From Petrachloros mirabilis ULC683 (GTDB lineage: Bacteria; Cyanobacteriota; Cyanobacteriia; Thermosynechococcales; Thermosynechococcaceae), in NCBI RefSeq assembly GCF_009939295.1, contig NZ_WVIC01000018.1:1-64000 (forward strand): a DNA stretch of 64,000 bases. The letters run 5' to 3'. The notes under the pieces were generated by a model. That model saw only the letters and a program-made list of their open reading frames with translations, was not told the DNA's origin and made no database searches. This document shows, piece by piece, positions 51,405-59,349 of this stretch. Within the stretch, counting starts at the first letter, position 1. Each line of letters opens with the position of its first letter. The position numbers were made by a program, and so were the translations under genes.

Positions 51405-52073
51405 TTAAGCGGGAGAACTGAGTCCCAGACTGGCAATTTCGGCAACTTGAGCCACGGAATCTCTAGCAAGCTGCTGGAGCAAAGAAGTGCTCTCGGCAGT
51501 CTTTAGAGCGGAAAGAGCCTGAGCCAATCGATAGCGCACCTGCCAATCTTCATGGGAAACAAAGGGAGCCAACAAGGGCACTGCTCTATGATCCCCTAGG
51601 TCCCCCAGGGCGCCGATCGCTGCGGTACGAACCAGCTCATATTCAGAGCTCAGGGCATCTTGGAGGACTTCAAAGGCTTGGGTATGTCCGAGTTCCCCAA
51701 GAGAGGAGATGATGCTGAATTTAATTAGCCATTCTGAAGTCTGATAATAAAGATCTCTCAAGTCAGGAAATGCTTCGTGAAGATGCAGAGCACACAGGGC
51801 ATCAGCAGCAGCAGACTGAACGTCAACCTCAGAGTCATGGCGCAAGCGATCGCGCAAGAGGGTTAGGGCTGCCTCTCGGTCTTGTTCCCCTAGCACACTC
51901 ATTTGACTAACGGCAGCATAGCGAACCCGAGCACTGGTATCGGAGGTGGCACCTTTGAGAAGCTTGAAACCAATGTCTGGGGGAAGGGTTCGGATTTGGT
52001 TGACCGCACTCAGGCGTTCCCCAAAGTCTTCAGAGGCAAGGGCTTGCTGCACGGATTCGGGGTTGATAGGCAT
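51405..52073 (-). CDS. nblB: HEAT-repeat protein, NblB-like phycobilisome degradation factor
   Basis: A 222-residue HEAT-repeat protein. The repeats include TSARVRYAAVSQMSVLG, EVDVQSAAADALCALHL, TSEWLIKFSIISSLGELGHT, YELVRTAAIGALGDLGDHRA and DWQVRYRLAQALSALKTAES. Length and pattern match the NblB group, which binds phycobilins or phycobiliprotein subunits and is needed when phycobilisomes are dismantled in nutrient starvation. It is related to the HEAT protein at 31171-31842 but clearly different. Single gene, converging with pgsA. Confidence 0.78.
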   Translation of the reverse strand: MPINPESVQQALASEDFGERLSAVNQIRTLPPDIGFKLLKGATSDTSARVRYAAVSQMSVLGEQDREAALTLLRDRLRHDSEVDVQSAAADALCALHLHEAFPDLRDLYYQTSEWLIKFSIISSLGELGHTQAFEVLQDALSSEYELVRTAAIGALGDLGDHRAVPLLAPFVSHEDWQVRYRLAQALSALKTAESTSLLQQLARDSVAQVAEIASLGLSSPA

Positions 52074-52199
52074 CCTCAGTTTTCCTGGCTTACTGCTGTC
52101 TTTCTATAGATTCTCCTGTCAAAATAGTAAGGGTATGCCGTCCCTTTCCTGACGCCATCCTCACCAATTGCAATGCAACGACATGAAGTAATTGAACCC

Positions 52200-52454
52200 A
52201 TGACTCAGACATCTCCTAACGCCGCTTCAGAACCCGACGCACCCAAGCCAGTCTCGTCAACTGAATTAACTTCGGTTGATCCTGGGGCTGTTTTGTCCCC
52301 AAAGACTGGCCAAATTGAAGATCCCCCCCCTAGCTTTGTCAAACTGGCCATGCGGAATATGGTTCAAAAATCCGGTCAGTCTTTACGGCACTTTGGGCTG
52401 ACCGCAGCGGGGCTGTTGGGTCTATTGGTGGGATTGGCCTACCTCACCCGATAG
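52200..52454 (+). CDS. DUF3285 single-pass small protein
   Basis: An 84-residue cyanobacterial DUF3285 protein: a disordered start, then PPPSFVKLAMRNMVQKSGQS and the membrane helix GLTAAGLLGLLVGLAYLTR at the end. Function unknown. ATG 52200 is used; ATG 52173 would add nine residues. It abuts ybeY and is its usual neighbour in cyanobacteria. Confidence 0.82.
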   Translation: MTQTSPNAASEPDAPKPVSSTELTSVDPGAVLSPKTGQIEDPPPSFVKLAMRNMVQKSGQSLRHFGLTAAGLLGLLVGLAYLTR

Positions 52455-52462
52455 TGTTGAAT

Positions 52463-52954
52463 ATGAACGTCGAAGTTGAGGTACAAACGGCTTATGGTTC
52501 TTTCGCGGCAGCCAGCGCCCAGAGGCGTGAGCCGATGTGGCAACACTGGTTTCAGACCTGGCTGGTGTGTCTCGACCCAAAACTCTCTCCCATTCAAGCC
52601 TATGCCCTAAGCTTACGTTTGACGGATGATCTTGAAATTCGCACATTGAATGCCGCTTACCGCCAACAGGATCGAGCAACAGATGTCCTGGCATTTGCGG
52701 CCTTAGAGGTTATCGGGATACCCCCCGAAATTTGGACTGAGCAGCCTTTGGAGTTGGGGGATATTGTGATTTCGGTCGAGACGGCTCAGCACCAGGCTCA
52801 AAAACAGGGGCACAGCTTAGATCAAGAGCTGGCTTGGCTCGCCTGTCACGGATTGCTGCACCTTCTGGGCTGGGATCACCCTGATGAGGCTCATTTAGAG
52901 ATGATGTTGACACAACAAGCAGAACTGTTGCAGGTAGTGGGATTTTGCCCTTAA
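52463..52954 (+). CDS. ybeY: Endoribonuclease YbeY (16S rRNA 3'-end maturation)
   Basis: A 163-residue zinc endoribonuclease with the family motif HGLLHLLGWDH (His, His, His zinc ligands) near residue 130-140, and YRQQDRATDVLAFAALE and LGDIVISVETAQHQAQKQGH upstream. It acts in rRNA maturation and ribosome quality control. ATG 52463 lies 9 bases after the DUF3285 stop; GTG 52454, overlapping that stop, is an alternative. Confidence 0.93.
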   Translation: MNVEVEVQTAYGSFAAASAQRREPMWQHWFQTWLVCLDPKLSPIQAYALSLRLTDDLEIRTLNAAYRQQDRATDVLAFAALEVIGIPPEIWTEQPLELGDIVISVETAQHQAQKQGHSLDQELAWLACHGLLHLLGWDHPDEAHLEMMLTQQAELLQVVGFCP

Positions 52955-53299
52955 AGCTTCAGACTGCTTCTGCGGCAGAGGTTTGGAGCCTCACTGTTGT
53001 GCATCTCCTGGGCAGATGGAAGTGAGGAGGTGAGATTTAAGCCTGTTCGTCGGAGGCTTGAGATTTTTGAAAATCTGTGATTGAGTAAGATAACTCAGAC
53101 ATTAAAGTAATTTTCCCTCTAGAGAGTTTTCTATTGGATGCTTCTCCATCCACTTCACAATAAGTACAAAAGCTTATATAAACTTAAAATGGGCATCCTC
53201 AATCTTTTGTCCGGTATTCACCAAGGTGCTGCCATTTTGACTGAGGGCGATGGCGAATGAATCACCAGAGCAAGTTCTTGAGATGTAAATTATAAGAAT
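52955..53299. other. Gap between ybeY and dgkA
   Basis: No gene is supported. The middle is AT-rich and may hold the dgkA promoter. On the minus strand the fragment SFAIALSQNGSTLVNTGQKI (about 53180-53255) looks slightly like a WD40-type repeat remnant, but the match is too short to call. Confidence 0.4.
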
Positions 53300-53770
53300 A
53301 TGGCTGAAAAACTTCTCTATCCTCCAACGGCTCGTGTCAGCAACCAGGGAGCCAAGTTCCATTTTCAATCCCCAACCTCTTTTGCCACTGCACGGTCTCT
53401 GCCGCTTAGTTTTAAGTATGCCTGGGCGGGGGTCTCTCATACGTTCCGAACCCAAAGAAATTTTAGAATCCATGTATTTGTCGGTACCCTAGCCATTACC
53501 CTGGGGCTTTTTCTGGGGCTTTCTGGGGTGGAGATGGCAGCGGTCACGCTAACCAGTGCGCTGGTGATGATTTTAGAACTCATGAATACTGCCATTGAGG
53601 CGGTGGTGGATTTGACTGTGGGCTGTACCTATCATCGCTTGGCAAAGACGGCTAAGGACTGCGCTGCGGGCATGGTCTTGCTGTCTGCGATCGCAGCCCT
53701 TGCAGTTGCCGCTATGGTGTTGTTGCCGCCCCTCTCAACTTGGTTACAGTTCTCACTGTTGGAGTTCTAG
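53300..53770 (+). CDS. dgkA: Diacylglycerol/undecaprenol kinase family protein
   Basis: A 156-residue membrane kinase. About 50 N-terminal residues are extra; then the DgkA fold starts at FKYAWAGVSHTFRTQRNFRI, with catalytic-site motif ILELMNTAIEAVVDLTVG (E..N.A.E) and helices HVFVGTLAITLGLFLGLSG and AAGMVLLSAIAALAVAAMVL. It phosphorylates diacylglycerol or undecaprenol in the inner membrane; the choice cannot be read from the sequence. ybeY upstream and trpG downstream are the usual neighbours. Confidence 0.9.
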   Translation: MAEKLLYPPTARVSNQGAKFHFQSPTSFATARSLPLSFKYAWAGVSHTFRTQRNFRIHVFVGTLAITLGLFLGLSGVEMAAVTLTSALVMILELMNTAIEAVVDLTVGCTYHRLAKTAKDCAAGMVLLSAIAALAVAAMVLLPPLSTWLQFSLLEF

Positions 53771-53837
53771 GGTCAAGATTGGGATTCAAGTGCAAAAATA
53801 GATGCATATCGAGTAATCCCAGACCGGAGTATCCACC

Positions 53838-54446
53838 TTGATTTTGGTTATTGATAACTACGATAGCTTTACCTATAACCTGGTTCAATACCTTGGGGAG
53901 CTAGGGTCTAAGTTCCCCGCAGCCCAGGATCTTCAGGTCTATCGCAATGATCAGATCACCTTAGAGCAGGTGAAAGACCTCAAACCGGAAGCCATGGTAA
54001 TTTCACCCGGTCCCGGACGACCTGATCAAGCCGGAATTTCTCTGAAGCTGATTCAAGAGCTGGGGTTACGAACGCCGATTTTGGGCGTTTGCTTAGGGCA
54101 TCAAAGCATCGGGCAAGTTTACGGTGGCCATGTTGTTGCGGCACCTGAGCTAATGCATGGCAAAACCTCTGCCATCTATCACACAGGGGTAGGTGTCTTT
54201 CAGGGGCTTGCCGACCCATTTACGGCTACCCGGTATCACAGTTTAGTGATCGATCGCGAGTCTTGTCCCGAGGTGCTGGAAATTACTGCCTGGACAGAGG
54301 ACGGTATTATTATGGGTGTCCGCCACCGCCAATACCCTCACATTGAAGGGGTGCAGTTTCACCCAGAGAGCATCCTCACCCACTCTGGCAAGGATCTGCT
54401 ACGGAACTTCCTAAATCAAGTGGAACGCTTGCGCTCAGGTGGCTGA
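53838..54446 (+). CDS. trpG: Glutamine amidotransferase of anthranilate/aminodeoxychorismate synthase
   Basis: A 202-residue class I glutamine amidotransferase that supplies ammonia to the TrpE or PabB partner for tryptophan or folate synthesis. The triad is visible: Cys in GVCLGHQSIGQVYGG (about 83), His and Glu in GVQFHPESILTHSG (about 176-178). Other motifs are VISPGPGRPDQAGIS and MHGKTS. The start is TTG 53838, forced by the conserved LVIDNYDSFTYNLVQYLGEL. Partner genes are not in the window, so it may serve both pathways (symbol trpG or pabA). Confidence 0.9.
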   Translation: MILVIDNYDSFTYNLVQYLGELGSKFPAAQDLQVYRNDQITLEQVKDLKPEAMVISPGPGRPDQAGISLKLIQELGLRTPILGVCLGHQSIGQVYGGHVVAAPELMHGKTSAIYHTGVGVFQGLADPFTATRYHSLVIDRESCPEVLEITAWTEDGIIMGVRHRQYPHIEGVQFHPESILTHSGKDLLRNFLNQVERLRSGG

Positions 54447-54570
54447 TTCTGGGGTGGTTGACGGGTGGCTGTATCGGCTGAATCTGTCAAGGGAAATCAC
54501 CCCAGTGGATACGCTAGGCTGGCTGGAGAAATGTATTGCTGCTGTTTTGAGGACAAGAGGCATTGACATC

Positions 54571-54593
54571 TCCTCGACCTAAAGGTGCGAGGA
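54571..54593. repeat. Right-end stem-loop of tnpB element
   Basis: TCCTCG and CGAGGA pair perfectly, with ACC/GGT continuing the stem around a TAAA loop and one unpaired G. The tnpB stop codon lies 4 bases away, so the hairpin would be at the 3' end of any omega RNA made from the minus strand. Confidence 0.7.
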
Positions 54594-54596
54594 TTC

Positions 54597-55862
54597 TTAA
54601 GAGCACAAGACTCTTACTGGCTGTGCCAAGCAGCCTCTAAACTCTCCGAGCGAATCATCGAGCTTACTTGTATGCTTCCGAATTATGTTCAAGGCTCCAT
54701 TCCCATCAGCATTGACCAACCACCCCTTCTCGGTGCGGTACAGGCCACGCTTGACGCGCTTGCCCTTGAATACATACTTCGGCCTATTGTCGGCGTTCCA
54801 CACTGGCAGGATGTCAGCATCAAGCGCAGACGACTTGCTGGTGTAGGACTCCTCTTGTTCAACGCACTCAATCCCGTATCGTTCGCAGAGGCTTTCCAGC
54901 TTGCGCTTAAAGGTAAATATCGGGATCTGAGTGAAATTCTGATTGTTTCGCTTGCCCATATTGCCCCCTTGCTTGAGGTCAGGGTTGTAACCGATAACAA
55001 TCTTGCTGATGCCATTAGTGCGGCACCAATCAACGATATACCTGGCAGACTTATTCAGAAAGTCATTGACCTTGTGGTTGCGTCTGTCAAGCAGCTTGGC
55101 TTGCCGGTGGGTCAATCCGACAATACCTTGCCTGTCCTTAATGGCCTGAAGGCGGGCATTCTCCTTGTTGTACCACTGGTTGATGGACTTAACCCGCTTG
55201 CCGTCAACGATGAACGACTGGCGGGTGCTGAGGACGCAGGTGGCGAAGTTATCCAGCCCCAGGTCAATTCCAAGTATCTCGCCTGTTTGTATAGCCTGTT
55301 CGACCGCTGGTGCTTCGTAGATATAGGCCACATCAAAGTATCGCGCACCCAGCCTAGGGATGATGCGAACCTCTTTGACGACCTTATCCCGCAGCCTCTC
55401 GGGGACTTCAAATTGAACGTCTCCGTACTGACGGCGAAAAGAACGGGACATTGGAACCTTGAAGATCCAATCCTTGCCGCTCATCTTGGCCCAGTCCCTT
55501 GGGCGGACAGGAATCATCAGCAGAAAGTGTCCATCCTTCGGCAGGTATCCAGGTATCTTGACTTTGGCCTGATATCCTCCCGACTGCTTAAGCTGCAACA
55601 GTTTGAAGAACGACCGGAAAGACCTGTCTACAATCTTCAAGGTTTGCTGCGCTATGTCGGTAGGCAACTCTTTGTAGTTTTCGTTCTCCTTTGCGTAGTG
55701 ATAATTACCCTCGTAGGAAAGGTACTTGTGCTCTTGGAAAAAGTATTGCCGCACGTTAAAGAGGCCCACGTTGAACATGTTTTTGCTCAAGTGGCACATC
55801 TGCCTCAGCGCGTCAGATTGCTTTTTATCCAACCGAAGGCGGTTAGTTTGGCTCAAGAACAT
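54597..55862 (-). CDS. tnpB: TnpB RNA-guided nuclease (IS605 OrfB), zinc-finger-less type
   Basis: A 421-residue TnpB. The RuvC active site is complete: D200 in LGIDLGLDN, Glu near 337 in CVEQEESYTS, and D386 in VNADGNGALNI. The N-terminal part (SKNMFNVGLFNVRQYFF, AQQTLKIVDRSFRSFFKLL) is the REC/wedge-like region. The usual C4 zinc finger (CxxC...CxxC) after YTS is missing; YTSKSSALDADILPV is followed by a GKRVKRGLYRTEKGWLVNAD segment, as in one cyanobacterial clade. Members cut DNA guided by a right-end RNA. ATG 55862 is preceded by a hairpin. A long antisense frame over it is an artefact. Confidence 0.9.
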   Translation of the reverse strand: MFLSQTNRLRLDKKQSDALRQMCHLSKNMFNVGLFNVRQYFFQEHKYLSYEGNYHYAKENENYKELPTDIAQQTLKIVDRSFRSFFKLLQLKQSGGYQAKVKIPGYLPKDGHFLLMIPVRPRDWAKMSGKDWIFKVPMSRSFRRQYGDVQFEVPERLRDKVVKEVRIIPRLGARYFDVAYIYEAPAVEQAIQTGEILGIDLGLDNFATCVLSTRQSFIVDGKRVKSINQWYNKENARLQAIKDRQGIVGLTHRQAKLLDRRNHKVNDFLNKSARYIVDWCRTNGISKIVIGYNPDLKQGGNMGKRNNQNFTQIPIFTFKRKLESLCERYGIECVEQEESYTSKSSALDADILPVWNADNRPKYVFKGKRVKRGLYRTEKGWLVNADGNGALNIIRKHTSKLDDSLGEFRGCLAQPVRVLCS

Positions 55863-55975
55863 TTCGTATTCCCGCTAGATGCTAGCTATTCTAGCGGGAA
55901 CTCTAGAATAATGCCAGCAAAGCTGGCGCTCCTATCCCTCCCCGCCCTGAAGTGCGGGGGTCCCCGGAGGTTCTG

Positions 55976-56743
55976 ATGGTTGCAACGTCTGTGCGATCGC
56001 ATCTCACCATCACATGGGAGCCTCTCCCAGCGGATTTTATTTTACCCGATGACCCTGTGGAAAGTAACCTACAACCTCTGCTAGCCGCAGCCCTACGTGA
56101 GTCTTTAGAGCTAGCGGGTCGATTACACCCACCCATGTTAGTGGCGTCTAACTTTGGCCTGTGTGCCAAGGTCAACCAGAAGACGGTGGTCAAAGCCCCA
56201 GACTGGGTTTACATCCCGGCAGTGCGCCCCCACCCTGATAGTGAAATCCGCCGCAGCTACACCCCCCAAGCCGAGGGTGACACCGTAGCAGTGGTGATGG
56301 AGTTTATTTCTGAAACCGATGGCCATGAGTACTCTATTAATCCGCACTACCCCTACGGCAAGTGGTATTTCTATGAGCAAATTCTCCAGGTGCCTCTTTA
56401 CGTGATTTTTCACCCCTTATTCGAGGTAATCGAGGTATATGCGCTCATTCAGGGGCAGTACCAACAACAGTCACCGGATGAGTTAGGCCGTTATTGGATT
56501 GCCCCTCTCAACTTATTTTTAGGAACTTGGACAGGCTCAAAAGCTGAGGTAACGGGTTGCTGGCTACGCTGGTGGGATCAGTCTGGTCTACTTTTGCCCT
56601 GGGGAGTAGAGCAAGTGGCTCAAGAACGCCAACGAGCAGAGCAAGAGCGCCAACGAGCAGAGCAAGAACGCCAACGAGCAGAGCGATTAGCTGAACAGTT
56701 GCGCCAACTGGGGGTCAACCTAGAAAATGGCCAACAGGCATAA
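55976..56743 (+). CDS. Uma2 family (DUF820) nuclease with tandem-repeat C-terminus
   Basis: A 255-residue Uma2 protein with WEPLPADFILPDDPVESNLQ, KAPDWVYIPAVRP carrying the PD motif and VAVVMEFISE with the acidic ExS motif of a PD-(D/E)XK fold, followed by LYVIFHPLFEVIEVYAL. The C-terminus is a charged coiled coil built from three exact-like repeats of QERQRAE (DNA 56621-56683, 21-bp units). ATG 55976 follows CGGAGG. It lies immediately beyond the left end of the tnpB element (within about 10-20 bases) and 36 bases before an ABC permease gene. Function unknown. Confidence 0.82.
   Translation: MVATSVRSHLTITWEPLPADFILPDDPVESNLQPLLAAALRESLELAGRLHPPMLVASNFGLCAKVNQKTVVKAPDWVYIPAVRPHPDSEIRRSYTPQAEGDTVAVVMEFISETDGHEYSINPHYPYGKWYFYEQILQVPLYVIFHPLFEVIEVYALIQGQYQQQSPDELGRYWIAPLNLFLGTWTGSKAEVTGCWLRWWDQSGLLLPWGVEQVAQERQRAEQERQRAEQERQRAERLAEQLRQLGVNLENGQQA
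56621..56683. repeat. Three 21-bp tandem repeats within Uma2 gene
   Basis: CAAGAACGCCAACGAGCAGAG is repeated three times, the middle unit with one change (GAGCGCC). Each unit codes for QERQRAE, extending a coiled coil. Because units are a multiple of three, copy number can change without a frameshift. Confidence 0.8.
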
Positions 56744-56779
56744 GCCCAGCAAGTGAGCCGAGGAGTTAACCAGCCCTAC

Positions 56780-57649
56780 ATGGACAGACAACCGAGGATG
56801 GTCAATAACCCATTCATAGGAGCGATCACCCCCTATGTCTGGCGCGGGATTCAATACTTATTTCTGACGGCCATTGCGGTGGTGATGCTGATACCACTGC
56901 TGTGGTTAATCAGCACGGCATTCAAATCCCCTACAGAAAATATCTTTCAGTTTCCGCCCCAGTTTTTGCCTCAGCAACCTACCCTAGATAACTTCGTGCG
57001 GGTTTGGAAAACCCAACCCTTTGGGCGGTATTTCTGGAATAGTTTACTGGTGGCCACCTTAACGGTGACCCTGAACCTCATCTCTAGTGCCCTGGCTGCT
57101 TATCCCCTGGCTCGATTGAACTTTGCAGGCAAGGACTGGATTTTTGCGGCGGTGGTATCCACCATCATGATCCCCTTCCAAATCGTGATGATTCCCTTAT
57201 ATATTCTCACGGTGCAGTTGGGGTTGCGGAATACTTATTTGGGGGTCATTTTTCCAGCGATTGCCTCTGCTTTTGGCATTTTTCTATTGCGTCAAGCCTT
57301 CCAGGGAGTTCCCAAAGATCTAGAAGAAGCCGCCCGTATGGATGGCTGCTCAGAGTTGGGGATTTGGTGGCATGTGATGTTGCCTGCGGTGCGTCCAGCT
57401 CTGGTGACGCTGGCTATTTTTGTCTTTATTGGCTCCTGGAGTGAGTTTTTGTGGCCGTTAATTGTCTTAGATGAACCCAACTACTACACGTTGCCCCTGG
57501 GCGTGGCCACTCTTGCCGGAACTTTCTCTCTGGACTGGCGACTGATTGCAGCAGGCTCTGTGATTTCTATCGCGCCTATTTTGATTTTCTTTTTGTTTAT
57601 GCAGCGCTATATTGTTCCGTCCGAGGTCGGCAGCGGTGTCAAGGGCTAA
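56780..57649 (+). CDS. Carbohydrate ABC transporter permease (MalG type)
   Basis: A 289-residue inner-membrane permease of the CUT1 sugar-uptake class. Six helices are expected; the first is YLFLTAIAVVMLIPLLWLIS. The EAA loop that docks the ATPase is DLEEAARMDGCSELGIWWHV followed by MLPAVRP. Helix-rich end SVISIAPILIFFLFMQRY. Partner MalF-type permease, binding protein and ATPase are not adjacent, so the set is split in this genome. ATG 56780 is tentative: GTG 56753 or ATG 56798 could also be used. Confidence 0.88.
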   Translation: MDRQPRMVNNPFIGAITPYVWRGIQYLFLTAIAVVMLIPLLWLISTAFKSPTENIFQFPPQFLPQQPTLDNFVRVWKTQPFGRYFWNSLLVATLTVTLNLISSALAAYPLARLNFAGKDWIFAAVVSTIMIPFQIVMIPLYILTVQLGLRNTYLGVIFPAIASAFGIFLLRQAFQGVPKDLEEAARMDGCSELGIWWHVMLPAVRPALVTLAIFVFIGSWSEFLWPLIVLDEPNYYTLPLGVATLAGTFSLDWRLIAAGSVISIAPILIFFLFMQRYIVPSEVGSGVKG

Positions 57650-57736
57650 CGTCGGGTTTCTGAGCGGGTCTCCAGGCCGGAGCGCGAAGACCGAAATTTT
57701 CCTACAGAATTTGGGACTACAGAACTTAGGTTGGAG

Positions 57737-59017
57737 CTAGGGAGATTTCAAGGGTTGCGTGACTGTTTGGGTTGACGACGCAGATCGCAAGATATGGCCG
57801 ACGCTGCGATCGCGCCTCACATAACTCTGAAGCCAAGTCAATAATACAAAGAGTCGATTTCGGTATCCCGGCAAATAGATAAGATGTACCAACAACCAGA
57901 GACTCCAGGCTAAAAATCCAGTGAGGTTTACTCCAGCAATTCGGCCCACACCGCTGTAGCCACCAATAATCGCCAAACGACCTTTTTGAAAATATCGAAA
58001 GGGTTGGGGGGTGACTCCCCGTAACTGGCGTTTGAGATTTTGAGCCACGGTAACCCCCTGTTGTAAAGCCTCGGGCGCTACCCCAGCTAGGGGCTGGCCC
58101 CGATGCAACACATGGGCCAGATCACCCAGGGCATAAATATTGTCATAGTCTGCCAATTGCAGAGTTGATTGCACCCACAGCTTGCCCGTAGAGCTCACCG
58201 TCACATCCAAGGAAAGCTTGGGGTGAGCCACAGCTAAACCTGCGGCCCAAATTGGGGTTGCTGTGGGTAAAATTTGCCCCTGCTCCAATTCCACCCAGTC
58301 TGCGCTCACACCGCAGACTCTTGTTTCGAGCATGACTGTGACCCCAAGACGCTGCAGATGGCGCACCGCAAAATCTCCAAGGGCATCCGGAAACTCCGGA
58401 AAAAGTCGAGTTCCGGCATGAACCAAGGTGATCTGCACCGAGTGAGCGTCTAAGGTGGGAAAGTCTCGCCGCAAAGCACCCTTGACCCACTCATTCAGGG
58501 CACCCGCAACTTCAACCCCAGTCGTGCCACCCCCCACAATCACAAAACTGAGCAACGCCTGACGCGCCTGTGGATCTAGAATTTGGGTGGCTCGCTCAAA
58601 GCAGGTAAGGATTTGATTGCGAAGTGCGATCGCATCAGCCAACGTCTTCAGTGCAAAAGCATACTCCGCCGCCCCCGAAATACCCAGAAACTGAGCACGA
58701 CTGCCCGTGGCGACCACCAAAAAATCGTAGGCAAACTCCCCCCTATCCGTGACCACCACCTGGCGATCCGCCTCGATTTGCAGAATCTCCGCCCAACAAA
58801 AATTCACATTTTTTGCCCGTCGCAAGAGTCGCCGGACGGGGTAAGCAATGTGGTATGGCTCTAACTGTGCCGTTGCTACCTGATACAGCAGCGGCACAAA
58901 GGTGTGATAGTTTTGTCGATCAATAAGCCAGACCTCAGCCTCAACCCCAGCCAAAGATTGGGCTGCTTGCAAACCAGCAAATCCGGCACCCAGGATGACA
59001 ATTCGCGTCCGACGCAT
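57737..59017 (-). CDS. ndh: Type II NADH dehydrogenase (NDH-2)
   Basis: A 426-residue peripheral membrane flavoprotein that passes electrons from NAD(P)H to quinone without proton pumping. FAD site IVILGAGFAGLQAAQSLAG (residues 6-24), NAD site SFVIVGGGTTGVEVAGALNE (about 158-177), and the C-terminal FAD contact NIYALGDLAHVL. The quinone-site-like AAEYAFALKTLADA and C-terminal helical anchor LAWSLWLLVHLIYL are also seen. Cyanobacteria carry several paralogues (NdbA, NdbB, NdbC); which one this is cannot be decided. Single gene. Confidence 0.9.
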   Translation of the reverse strand: MRRTRIVILGAGFAGLQAAQSLAGVEAEVWLIDRQNYHTFVPLLYQVATAQLEPYHIAYPVRRLLRRAKNVNFCWAEILQIEADRQVVVTDRGEFAYDFLVVATGSRAQFLGISGAAEYAFALKTLADAIALRNQILTCFERATQILDPQARQALLSFVIVGGGTTGVEVAGALNEWVKGALRRDFPTLDAHSVQITLVHAGTRLFPEFPDALGDFAVRHLQRLGVTVMLETRVCGVSADWVELEQGQILPTATPIWAAGLAVAHPKLSLDVTVSSTGKLWVQSTLQLADYDNIYALGDLAHVLHRGQPLAGVAPEALQQGVTVAQNLKRQLRGVTPQPFRYFQKGRLAIIGGYSGVGRIAGVNLTGFLAWSLWLLVHLIYLPGYRNRLFVLLTWLQSYVRRDRSVGHILRSASSTQTVTQPLKSP

Positions 59018-59349
59018 AAAATTCTGCGGAAAAGTAACCCTTAAAGGTAGCGCTGCTGACCCTAACGCCAGACTGTCCTTTTACAAAGGGTAACAAATCC
59101 ATTCAAAGGTGCCACTCAAAATTGAAAGTCACCGAGACTCCAAAGCCCCAGTGACTCTCAACATCACGACCTCTATAGCGGTTTACAGATCAATGGAGTA
59201 CATGGGGTGCAGGGGGCAGTGCCCCCTGCGTGGGGGTTCCACCCCCACACCCCGTATCTCACTCAGGTGAGAACCGCTGTAATAGAGTCTAGACTCAAAC
59301 CGCCTAGCCAATGTGAACCATCAGCTAGAGTTGAAAAATATCCGCCTCG
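59018..59349. other. Gap between ndh and apcF
   Basis: No gene is supported between ndh (which reads away from it) and the 3' end of apcF. The second copy of the 108-bp palindromic element (59174-59282) occupies the middle; it may serve as apcF terminator. The rest holds nothing recognisable. Confidence 0.5.
59174..59282. repeat. 108-bp nested palindromic element, copy 2
   Basis: Nearly identical to 9198-9305: TATAGCGGTTTACAGATC at the left, the perfect core GCAGGGGGCAGTGCCCCC then TGC, and GTGAGAACCGCTGTAATA at the right, where the outer pair is partly lost. It lies beyond the 3' end of apcF. Confidence 0.8.

Larger units (their letters stand above)
54563..55966 (-). mobile_element. IS200/IS605-type element with tnpB only
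   Basis: A minus-strand tnpB is bracketed by hairpins typical of this group. The right end (54571-54593) reads TCCTCGACC, loop TAAA, GGTGCGAGGA, followed outward by TTGACA (TGTCAA on the coding strand), a common right boundary. The left side has CCCCGC...GCGGGG (55940-55959) and a perfect 11-bp stem 55869-55900 (TTCCCGCTAGA / TCTAGCGGGAA) just before the tnpB start. No tnpA gene is present, so it cannot move alone. In known systems an omega RNA spans the 3' end of tnpB and the right end, and continues into flanking DNA as guide; that part would lie about 54545-54750. Exact boundaries are estimates. Confidence 0.7.

Noticed and set aside
53174-53473. Minus-strand frame ending with a WD40-like fragment
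   Set aside because: Mostly antisense to dgkA; only about 25 residues look repeat-like, too short for a call.
54585-55976. A 463-codon open frame on the plus strand across the tnpB element
   Set aside because: It is antisense to tnpB, which has full RuvC motifs. The translated sequence has no family features and arises from codon bias on the other strand.
56621-56683. Tandem 21-bp repeats considered as a CRISPR array
   Set aside because: The repeats are contiguous without spacers and in frame with a coding sequence. No cas gene or spaced direct repeat array was seen anywhere in the window.
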